The notes under the pieces were generated by a model. That model had not been told where the DNA came from. It worked only from the letters and a program-made list of their open reading frames with translations, and ran no database searches. This document shows, in pieces, positions 16,379 through 23,522 of a stretch of 64,000 bases of DNA (positions are counted from its first letter, which is position 1; every line of letters begins with the position of its first letter). The stretch lies in NCBI GenBank assembly GCA_947178445.1, contig CAMWYJ010000004.1, positions 1-64,000 on the forward strand. Direction: 5' to 3'. Made by a program: the position numbers and the translations under genes. Source of the DNA: an uncultured Clostridium sp. (GTDB lineage: Bacteria; Bacillota; Clostridia; Lachnospirales; Lachnospiraceae).

Positions 16379-16687
16379 ATGGCAGTTTCAACAATTAAGT
16401 TAACACAGAGTGCGCTTAAGAAGAAGAAGGATGAACTTGAAAACTTAAATGCACAGTTGAAGGGTGAGATTAAGGACTTAAATTCAACTGAGAAATCATT
16501 AATGGGCATGTGGGAAGGTGATGCGGCAAAGGCATTCGATGCAACATATGATAAGGATGGAGAATCCTTTAATAAGTTCACAAAGTTGGTTGAAAAATAT
16601 GCAAAAACAATAGAGTCAATCATACAAGCATATCAGAAAGCGGAACAAAAAAATATTCAGACCGCTAAAAAACGCTCATACAAGTAG
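16379..16687 (+). CDS. WXG100 family protein 4
   Basis: A 102-aa helical hairpin with Trp45-Glu-Gly47 in MWEGDAA and Tyr85-x3-Glu89 in YQKAE. The ribosome site AAGGAGG is very strong. The C-terminus is basic (KKRSYK). It is closest in layout to the canonical EsxA length and motif positions. Confidence 0.88.
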   Translation: MAVSTIKLTQSALKKKKDELENLNAQLKGEIKDLNSTEKSLMGMWEGDAAKAFDATYDKDGESFNKFTKLVEKYAKTIESIIQAYQKAEQKNIQTAKKRSYK

Positions 16688-16729
16688 GAAGATTTGTATA
16701 ATGATAAAAGATGAAAGGAAGTATATATT

Positions 16730-17050
16730 ATGGCAATGTCAGAATTAAAGGTAACCCCTTCAAAGTTAAAATCGAAAGCAGGTGAGTTTAAATCAAAGGC
16801 AAATAAGGTTCACCGCACGACTGATAAAATGTTAAATGAGATTAAGACGATCAATGGTTCTACTTGGGCTGGTGATGCTTCGGATGCTTATAAAAAACAG
16901 TTCGCTAAGTTGGAAAATGATATGAACGACATGTTCAAGATGATTACAGAATATTCGAGTGATTTAGAGGATATCGCAGCTCAGTACGAATCAACCGAGA
17001 AAGCAAATGAGGCACTTGCCCATGAATTGGAAACAGATGTAATTAAATAA
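16730..17050 (+). CDS. WXG100 family protein 5
   Basis: A 106-aa helical hairpin with Trp46-Ala-Gly48 in TWAGDAS and Tyr86-x3-Glu90 in YESTE. It is the last of the tandem array; a strong hairpin follows, which probably lets the array be expressed above the downstream protease and lipoprotein genes. The start follows AAAGGAAG. Confidence 0.86.
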   Translation: MAMSELKVTPSKLKSKAGEFKSKANKVHRTTDKMLNEIKTINGSTWAGDASDAYKKQFAKLENDMNDMFKMITEYSSDLEDIAAQYESTEKANEALAHELETDVIK

Positions 17051-17071
17051 TTATTATAATTGAAGCGAATG

Positions 17072-17105
17072 GTACAGAAATATTGAAGTATTTCTGTACT
17101 ATTTT
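17072..17105 (+). terminator. Attenuator-like terminator after the WXG100 array
   Basis: GTACAGAAATA (17072-17082) and TATTTCTGTAC (17089-17099) form a perfect 11-bp stem with a 6-nt loop, followed by TATTTTG. The short U-tract suggests partial read-through into the next gene at 17128. Confidence 0.6.
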
Positions 17106-17127
17106 GCGTATAATTTGTGGAGATAGA

Positions 17128-18603
17128 ATGAAGACAAACAAGAAAATACATAATGTAATTGAATGCGTTGTATTGGCAGTAATTTTGACGTTTTGTATGC
17201 AAGGAGTAGTTATGGCTGCAGGTGGTACTAATGAGAAAACAATTGAGTTACCACAAGCAGTTAAAGAAAAAGAAACAGGTGCAGTAAAATTACTTATTTA
17301 TGCAGTAGATGAGAATAACAAACAATATAATATTAGACAGGGGATGGGAATATTAATTGGAACAAAAAGCGATTCGGGACAAGAAACGGAATTTATAATT
17401 GCAGGTGATGAATTCACTCAGGTAGATGATACAATATTAAATAATATTCGGTTGAAATATGGACTATCGCCAGAATCTAGTTTAGATGTATATATAGATG
17501 TAGTATTGCAAGTTGGAACAAGGATTCAGGCAGAAACACAGGGTGAGGGTGAAGGTTTTGTTATTTTGGGAATGCTAACAGATATCAATGGAATTAGTAG
17601 CCTGTGTTTAGGAAATAGTGAAGCTGTCAATGTGAATGATAGGTTATATATGCTTGGATATAGTGGTAATAATAATCTTTTGGGACAGGAAAAGATTAAA
17701 AATCAAAATTTAGAACGTATGACTGGAACGGTATCTTCTACAAATGAAGAAGAAATAGTGACAGATTTTCAACTGCAAGAAGAGTATATTGGAATGCCTG
17801 TTTTGGATGCAGAAGGATATGTTATTGGCATGGTTGTAAAAGGAGAAGAGGAAGTATACATACAACCGATAGATAAGATTAAAAGTGTATTAGAGGTTCT
17901 TGGCATTCAATATAAAGGGGTTGATACAGCTACTCACTATAATGAGGTAACAGATGATATAAAAGAAAAACTGAATAAAGTTCTGTATGAATGTCAGCGA
18001 CTGGTAATGGAGACAGATAAATTCACTGGAAAAAGTATTGATAAGTTAAAAAATGAAATTGACACAGCAATGGGGGTAATTGCGAATGCAGATTCTACGT
18101 ATGATGATTATGAAAGTGCAATCGAAGGATTAGAGGAGTATAAGGATAAACTACGTAATAAAGACTATTCAATTCATTTATTGCAGATTACATTAGCGGT
18201 ATTAATAGTATTGTTTATGCTTTTGGGAACCAGAACGCGATTTGTTATCAGGCAACTACAGGAGGAAAGTAAATATAATTTAGGTGGTTTGATGGGAGAG
18301 AATGATATAATATATGCAAAATTAATCCGTATAGATACTGGACAGGAAATCCCAATATCCAGTGTTTTTTTTAAAATAGGAAAGAACGAGGGAAATATAG
18401 ATTATGTTATATCTGATAATACATCCATAAGTAGACATCATGCAGACATCATACGTAAAGATTTGGGGTTCTATATTGTGGATAATAACTCTACCAATTG
18501 TACGTTTGTTAATGAAAAAAGAGCAATGCCAGGTGAGCAAGTTCCGATAGTTAGTGGCGATATCATCCAAATGTCAAATATCCGTTTTCGGTTTGAAGTA
18601 TAG
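17128..18603 (+). CDS. Membrane protein: inactive trypsin-like fold plus FHA domain
   Basis: A 491-aa protein. I use ATG 17128, as an upstream frame extension lies within the terminator hairpin. A signal/anchor segment (residues 9-30) precedes a trypsin-like extracellular region. At the place where the active protease of this locus has GNSGGAL, this protein reads EYIGMPVL, so the catalytic serine is gone. A helical linker leads to a transmembrane segment (about 351-370) and a C-terminal FHA domain (about 391-491) with SRHHADI and NNSTNCTFVNE motifs, which bind phosphothreonine. The layout matches the active protein at 21101, so I infer a pseudo-protease partner or sensor. Confidence 0.7.
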   Translation: MKTNKKIHNVIECVVLAVILTFCMQGVVMAAGGTNEKTIELPQAVKEKETGAVKLLIYAVDENNKQYNIRQGMGILIGTKSDSGQETEFIIAGDEFTQVDDTILNNIRLKYGLSPESSLDVYIDVVLQVGTRIQAETQGEGEGFVILGMLTDINGISSLCLGNSEAVNVNDRLYMLGYSGNNNLLGQEKIKNQNLERMTGTVSSTNEEEIVTDFQLQEEYIGMPVLDAEGYVIGMVVKGEEEVYIQPIDKIKSVLEVLGIQYKGVDTATHYNEVTDDIKEKLNKVLYECQRLVMETDKFTGKSIDKLKNEIDTAMGVIANADSTYDDYESAIEGLEEYKDKLRNKDYSIHLLQITLAVLIVLFMLLGTRTRFVIRQLQEESKYNLGGLMGENDIIYAKLIRIDTGQEIPISSVFFKIGKNEGNIDYVISDNTSISRHHADIIRKDLGFYIVDNNSTNCTFVNEKRAMPGEQVPIVSGDIIQMSNIRFRFEV

Positions 18604-18627
18604 AGATGATAGTAACAAGGAGAAGTT

Positions 18628-19707
18628 ATGAGAAAAAGATTATTATTAGTGACCGGCTGTATTTTATGTTTGGTTAGTTGTAATACACAACATCCAGTAG
18701 AAAAAGATGCTGCACAGATAAGAATAGAGGAGGAAAATGAGAATACAGAATCCATCCATGGTAATGATTTATTAAAGGATGAGGTGGATGCAAGTAAAGT
18801 GCCTGACTTCAATAGTCAATCCATTGAATTCAATTGGAATGGATACAAATTTATTGTTCCAGGTGATTATAGTTGTACTTATGCTGACGAAATAGGTCCG
18901 ATTATATATTTATCAGATGTGTTTCAAATGAAAATTAATGCGAAGCAAGGAGCATATAGCGAGTTGATCCAGAAAAAGGAATCACTTGTAGATACAGCAA
19001 AAGAGGCCGGTGCAGTTGTTTTGTCAGAAGTTCAGGAAATGAAAATAACGGACAATTCCTATACATATTTTAAAATTGAACTTAATGGAGATCCGGAATT
19101 AGTAGTGTATTCAGAAACACCAGATAAAAGTAAACATTTTGGGGCACAGATTGTGATAAGGTCAGATTCGGTTACGGATGAAGATTTACTGAATATGTAT
19201 GCATCAATTGTAGAAAAAGTGACTGTTACAGATGAACCGGATTCTTCACTGGAAGATATTGCAGGCCAGAATGCGTTTGTTACTGGTGAAAAGAAAGAAA
19301 GCAGTTCATTAACCTTGCATCGGACCAAGATTAATTATAAAGTTCCAAGTGGATATTATTCAATAGAACAGTTTAGTGATGAGTATAGCGCAACAGAGTG
19401 TTTTGACGGAGGAGATGTTAGTGCTACAGTAACATTATATAAAGCTAATGGGGATGATGCAAAATATTGTGCAGAGATATCTGCTAGCTCCAATATTTCT
19501 GATGAGGCACAGATGACAAGTGAAGCAGTTGGAGGAAGAACGGTTTATGTAGTGTCATATTCCTATGAATATAATGGCTCCGTATATCGTTTTTTGGAAG
19601 GCTATTGTGATATTAACGAGAATGTATATTATGAAGTAAAACTTGATACAAGAGGTGATACTGTATTGTCCTTTGATATGATGAGAGATTTCTTTCAGTT
19701 TAATTAG
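18628..19707 (+). CDS. Lipoprotein of unknown function (359 aa)
   Basis: The N-terminus is a lipoprotein signal with LVSC, so Cys18 would be lipid-modified and the protein anchored outside the membrane. Two comparable halves follow, about residues 60-210 and 230-359, each starting with a GYKFIVPGDYS / KINYKVPSGYYS-like strand and containing a similar mix of beta strands; this suggests a duplicated domain. No family recognised. It lies in the operon between the pseudo-protease/FHA gene and the metalloprotease lipoprotein, so a role at the cell-surface end of the secretion system is plausible. Confidence 0.6.
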   Translation: MRKRLLLVTGCILCLVSCNTQHPVEKDAAQIRIEEENENTESIHGNDLLKDEVDASKVPDFNSQSIEFNWNGYKFIVPGDYSCTYADEIGPIIYLSDVFQMKINAKQGAYSELIQKKESLVDTAKEAGAVVLSEVQEMKITDNSYTYFKIELNGDPELVVYSETPDKSKHFGAQIVIRSDSVTDEDLLNMYASIVEKVTVTDEPDSSLEDIAGQNAFVTGEKKESSSLTLHRTKINYKVPSGYYSIEQFSDEYSATECFDGGDVSATVTLYKANGDDAKYCAEISASSNISDEAQMTSEAVGGRTVYVVSYSYEYNGSVYRFLEGYCDINENVYYEVKLDTRGDTVLSFDMMRDFFQFN

Positions 19708-19742
19708 TTGAAGAATATGTATTAATTTAAGATGGGAAATTC

Positions 19743-20759
19743 ATGAAGAGATTGGTAATAGGTGTATTATGTGTTGGTTTGTGTAGTGGATGCACTGTTC
19801 GGGACTCTTCCACAGAAGATGTGGTTGAAAATAAAACTGAGGTAATAACGGATTTGACAGAAAGTACTTTGTGGTCCCCAGAAACTTTAAAGAAAGGATT
19901 AACAACGGTTGTTGAATATGACAAGATATATAATGCATATGTGAATACAGAAGAGGATGCCAAACAGGCGATTATTGATTATGGGATTGAACAAAGAACA
20001 AAATATTCTAATCCAGATGTAGAAAATATCGAATTACAAATGGAAAAAGAGTTTGATATATTAGCAGTGAATTTGGGCGAGATTGATTATCAGACGGCAA
20101 CAGAAATATATGATGCGTTTGTATATATGTATCAGACTTATCCGCAAATGCAGGGAAGATTGACAAATTTGACAATAGGAAATTTAAATATGAATTATAC
20201 TGCTTTAACAACAAGAAAAGAGTTTATAATCAATGGAGAGTTTGGCAAGATACCATTTGTGGTAAAAAGAGAGATAGTGTTAGGAGCAGCTAAATTTCTA
20301 AGAAGGGATAGATTATTAGAGTCTTGTAGAGAGCAGGTGGATTATGGATATTGGCCTGAGAATGCTAATATTTCATCGATTGTTGTACATGAACTTGGGC
20401 ATCAATTGTTAGATATTTATGTTGCAAAATATTATGGATTTGAGGGTTTCTATGTTACTGAAGAAAATGAAGATGCATATTGGAAATACTCATCTGATGC
20501 GTTGAAGGTAAATCAATATGTGGTGCATATGCTTTTACAAAAAGCTTATGGACAATGGTTGGTGAACAATGAGGGTTCTGAGAGCGAATTTCGGGCAAGT
20601 ATTTCTGGCTATGCGGAGGGTATTCAGTTGGATGGTGGAATCTCTTACACTGAGACGGTAGCAGAGGCTGTGACAGATGTTTATTTAAATGGTGAAAATG
20701 CAGCAGAGGCAAGTAAAATGATTGTTAAGGAATTGGAAAAGGGATTGTCAGGTTATTGA
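19743..20759 (+). CDS. Lipoprotein zinc metalloprotease (HExxH zincin)
   Basis: A 338-aa protein with a lipoprotein-like signal ending at Cys17 (LCSGC) and a zincin catalytic motif His216-Glu217-Leu-Gly-His220 in VVHELGHQLLD. A likely third zinc ligand lies 84-88 residues later, Glu304 or Glu308 in TETVAEAVTD, fitting an HExxH-gluzincin. Extracellular position is expected. The pattern NLTIGNLNMNYTALTT before the motif resembles that of zincin domains found in polymorphic toxins. It could trim peptidoglycan-proximal proteins or process secreted effectors; it is unusual as a member of a type VII operon. Terminator follows. Confidence 0.65.
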   Translation: MKRLVIGVLCVGLCSGCTVRDSSTEDVVENKTEVITDLTESTLWSPETLKKGLTTVVEYDKIYNAYVNTEEDAKQAIIDYGIEQRTKYSNPDVENIELQMEKEFDILAVNLGEIDYQTATEIYDAFVYMYQTYPQMQGRLTNLTIGNLNMNYTALTTRKEFIINGEFGKIPFVVKREIVLGAAKFLRRDRLLESCREQVDYGYWPENANISSIVVHELGHQLLDIYVAKYYGFEGFYVTEENEDAYWKYSSDALKVNQYVVHMLLQKAYGQWLVNNEGSESEFRASISGYAEGIQLDGGISYTETVAEAVTDVYLNGENAAEASKMIVKELEKGLSGY

Positions 20760-20808
20760 TTATATGCGGAGTTTAGGGTTTGTTTCGGACTCTCTTATGA
20801 ACAGAGTT

Positions 20809-20839
20809 AAAAAGTCTTCAGCTTTAAGAGGGCTTTTTT
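20809..20839 (+). terminator. Rho-independent terminator of the WXG100-metalloprotease operon
   Basis: AAAAAGTCTTC (20809-20819) pairs with GAGGGCTTTTT with two G-U pairs, the second arm ending in a TTTTTT run (20834-20839). Confidence 0.7.
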
Positions 20840-20943
20840 GATATCTGTGAAAAAGTAAAAGGTTATGACAGACTACAAAAGAGATAGAAGCAGATATTGT
20901 ATGGCAAAATACAATCAATAAAAAGTGTGAAAGTATTGAACGA

Positions 20944-20973
20944 ATAAGTTTAAAACATCTGTTTTAAACTTAT
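20944..20973. promoter_or_regulatory. Perfect 14-bp palindrome upstream of the protease-FHA gene
   Basis: ATAAGTTTAAAACA (20944-20957) and TGTTTTAAACTTAT (20960-20973) are exact reverse complements with a 2-bp centre. It lies 56 bp upstream of the -35 box of the next promoter, has no U-tract, and is a candidate operator. The rest of the 20760-21100 gap is very AT-rich with nothing else seen. Confidence 0.5.
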
Positions 20974-21028
20974 GTAATTGAATCAATAATATAATTTCTT
21001 CAATTTTAAATATATTTTGAAAAATGTA

Positions 21029-21057
21029 TTGAATTCTTATATAAAAAGATATATAAT
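21029..21057 (+). promoter_or_regulatory. Promoter of the protease-FHA/phosphatase/kinase operon
   Basis: TTGAAT (21029-21034), 17-bp spacer, TATAAT (21052-21057), then an AGGAAGG ribosome site and ATG 21101. This promoter lacks the CTGGTT direct repeats, so this operon may be constitutive or controlled separately. Confidence 0.68.
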
Positions 21058-21100
21058 GTATAATAAAAATTTACGTATATAGAAAGTTATAGGAAGGTGC

Positions 21101-22705
21101 ATGATGGATAATTATATTTATAAATTAATTGTTGGAATGGTGATGGTAATTGGTGTGATGGGCTATAAGGGAACAGTTCAGGCATCAGAACAGTTTTTGG
21201 AGAATAATAAGGATAGTGTTGTACAAGTTGTTTTGGCGTATACTGCGGAAGATGGAATGCGATATATTTTGCAAAGCGGAAGTGGTATTGTTATTAATAG
21301 TAATACTGTCTTGACAAATCAACATGTGGTTCATTTGAGTGATAAGAATTTAGAGAAGGCAAAGAAGTTGGTAGGTTCAAGTGCGGATCGTGAATTGTCG
21401 CGGGACGCAATAGAAATTGGTATTGTTAAGCAGGATGATGTTCTTATATATGCAGATATTACACAGGAAAGTGAAGAGAAAGATTTTACATTGTTGGCAT
21501 TGCAAGAAACTACGGAACGAACCCCAGCTGTTTTAGGCAGTAGCAGTATGGCTGTAATTGCGGAGAATGTTGTTGCTATAGGGTATCCAACAACGAAGCC
21601 GTTTAGTAAGGAAAGAGCGCAATTATTTGCCAGTTCGGATGTGAATCTGGTTACAGGTACGATTTCTGAGGTGGGGGCAGATGTTATTAAAGTAAGTGGA
21701 ATCATTTCAAGTGGGAATTCTGGTGGTGCGTTGATTAATGCTGGTACAGGAGAAGTCATTGGATTGCTTGTGTATGATAAGAGTGATGAAAAAAAAGAAT
21801 GTTTTAAGGTTTTGCCAATTGATGTTATTAAGAATCCATATTTGTCGGGAACTACATATAGTGATAATAGTGTAGTGCCTGCGACAGAAGAGATTGTTGA
21901 AGAACAAGTGGTAGTAGAAGAAGTCGACAAAACAATGTTAAATCAGACAATAGAGTCTGCATCTGCTTTGAATCGTGAAGAATATACAAGTGATAGTTAT
22001 TTATATATGTATATGTATCTACAGCAAGCACAGCAGATTCAGCTTGATGAAACAGCTACACAGGAAGAAATTGATAATGTACAAATAGAACTGCTGAAAA
22101 GTATGCAGGGATTGGTTGAAGAAGAGGAGACCAATTGGGGATTGATTATTGGGATTATTATTGCGGTTGTGATTGGCATTATAATTATTGTTGTAATAGT
22201 TGTAGCAGTTATAAAAATGAATAAAAGGGGAAAAGAGAAGGATCAGTTCAAGGTTGTTTCTAGCACGGAGCTGCCGGTATATAATCCGTCGGAGGGAAGC
22301 TATAATATGACACAGCAGGGAGCGGGTCAGGCAACAACTGTATTGAATATGGATGGAATGAACAAGAATAATAATGCTACAACAGTGTTGAATGTTTCTG
22401 CTCCGCAGGTTAATGCATATCTTGTTAGAAAAAAGAATGGAGATAAACGGAGAATTGATACGATAGAGTTTACAGTTGGAAAAGACGAAACAAAAGTTAA
22501 CTATTATATTAGTGATAATGAAACGATTAGCCGTTGCCACATGAAAATTGTAAAGAAAGGATTTCAGTATTATATTGTGGATTTAGAATCAACCAATCAC
22601 ACATATTTGAATGGTGCTATTATACCACCTAATCAGGAGATAGCAATTAAGGATAAGGATAATATAAAAATTTCGGATGAAGAGTTTACACTTGAAATAT
22701 TGTAA
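21101..22705 (+). CDS. Membrane serine protease with cytosolic FHA domain
   Basis: A 534-aa protein: signal segment (residues 6-28), a trypsin-like domain with His75 (LTNQHVV), Asp128 (KDFTLLAL) and Ser207 (GNSGGAL), a helical linker, a transmembrane segment (347-372) and a C-terminal FHA domain (about 438-534; Ser477-Arg478-x-His480 and SxNHTYLNG). Between transmembrane segment and FHA lie two copies of ATTVLN (411-416, 426-431), resembling phosphothreonine acceptor sites of PknB-type kinases. A kinase and PP2C phosphatase are encoded next. I infer a signalling protease whose cytosolic arm is switched by phosphorylation; the protease may process secreted proteins, as mycosins do in ESX systems, though it is not a subtilisin. 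Confidence 0.75.
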   Translation: MMDNYIYKLIVGMVMVIGVMGYKGTVQASEQFLENNKDSVVQVVLAYTAEDGMRYILQSGSGIVINSNTVLTNQHVVHLSDKNLEKAKKLVGSSADRELSRDAIEIGIVKQDDVLIYADITQESEEKDFTLLALQETTERTPAVLGSSSMAVIAENVVAIGYPTTKPFSKERAQLFASSDVNLVTGTISEVGADVIKVSGIISSGNSGGALINAGTGEVIGLLVYDKSDEKKECFKVLPIDVIKNPYLSGTTYSDNSVVPATEEIVEEQVVVEEVDKTMLNQTIESASALNREEYTSDSYLYMYMYLQQAQQIQLDETATQEEIDNVQIELLKSMQGLVEEEETNWGLIIGIIIAVVIGIIIIVVIVVAVIKMNKRGKEKDQFKVVSSTELPVYNPSEGSYNMTQQGAGQATTVLNMDGMNKNNNATTVLNVSAPQVNAYLVRKKNGDKRRIDTIEFTVGKDETKVNYYISDNETISRCHMKIVKKGFQYYIVDLESTNHTYLNGAIIPPNQEIAIKDKDNIKISDEEFTLEIL

Positions 22706-22746
22706 TTTTATACCTGCTTTGTTGGAAGAAAGAAAAGAGGGAATCT

Positions 22747-23514
22747 ATGGAATATTTATCTGTTATTTGTTCAGATATAGGTATCAGTAAGAAAGTGAAT
22801 CAGGATGCTGCAATCACCCTTCAGGCAGCAACAGCGAAAGGAAATGTATTGATGGCTGTTGTGTGTGATGGCATGGGTGGATTATCGAAAGGCGAAATTG
22901 CAAGTTCAACGGTAATCACAGAAATGCAGGAATGGTTTGAAGATGTTTTTCCTGATTTGTTATACCGCAATTTTACCTTTGATGCTATTAAAAATAGCTG
23001 GATGGATGTAATGGATGAACTAAATGAACGGATTCGGATATATGGAGAACATTTGAGGATTAATTTAGGTACAACATTGACGGCATTATTATTAGTAGAT
23101 GATGCATATTATATTTGTAATATTGGAGATTCCAGAGTTTATTATTTAAAAGATGGAATTCGTCAGATGACGCGGGATCAATCATTTGTCCAACAAGAAA
23201 TTGATGTGGGACGAATGACTGAAGAGGAGGCTGCTCATAGCGATAAGCGCAGTGTTCTACTACAGTGTATCGGGGTGGGTGAATCGGTGATTCCGGATTT
23301 TTATAGCGGGGAATATTCAGGTGCTTCTGCATTTCTTCTATGTTCAGATGGATTTAGACATGTGATTTCTAATGATGAAATATGGAACTGTTTGGATCTG
23401 GAAGGATTGAGAGAAGAATGTCAGATGGAAGAGAAGGTGCGATATCTAATTGATGTGGTAAAGAATAGAGGAGAGGAAGATAATATTACAGCTGTACTAG
23501 TTTCAGTTAAGTAG
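22747..23514 (+). CDS. PP2C-family Ser/Thr protein phosphatase
   Basis: A 255-aa metal-dependent phosphatase with the PP2C motifs in order: Asn18-Gln-Asp20, Asp41-Gly-Met-Gly-Gly45 (metal ligand), GTTLTALLL, NIGDSRVYYL, CSDGFRHVI and the C-terminal GEEDNITAVL. No transmembrane segment. It is encoded 8 bp before the kinase gene, the common arrangement of Stp/PknB pairs, and would remove phosphothreonines from the kinase and its FHA-linked substrates. Confidence 0.88.
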   Translation: MEYLSVICSDIGISKKVNQDAAITLQAATAKGNVLMAVVCDGMGGLSKGEIASSTVITEMQEWFEDVFPDLLYRNFTFDAIKNSWMDVMDELNERIRIYGEHLRINLGTTLTALLLVDDAYYICNIGDSRVYYLKDGIRQMTRDQSFVQQEIDVGRMTEEEAAHSDKRSVLLQCIGVGESVIPDFYSGEYSGASAFLLCSDGFRHVISNDEIWNCLDLEGLREECQMEEKVRYLIDVVKNRGEEDNITAVLVSVK

Positions 23515-23522
23515 GAGGATAA

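Noticed and set aside
15333..17050. WXG100 array as an amplification of one gene by recent duplication
   Set aside because: The five proteins differ strongly outside the WXG and YxxxE motifs, so the duplications are old or the copies are specialised.
17083..17127. Alternative upstream start for the pseudo-protease/FHA gene
   Set aside because: The extension lies in the terminator hairpin behind the WXG100 array; the later ATG gives a clean signal peptide.
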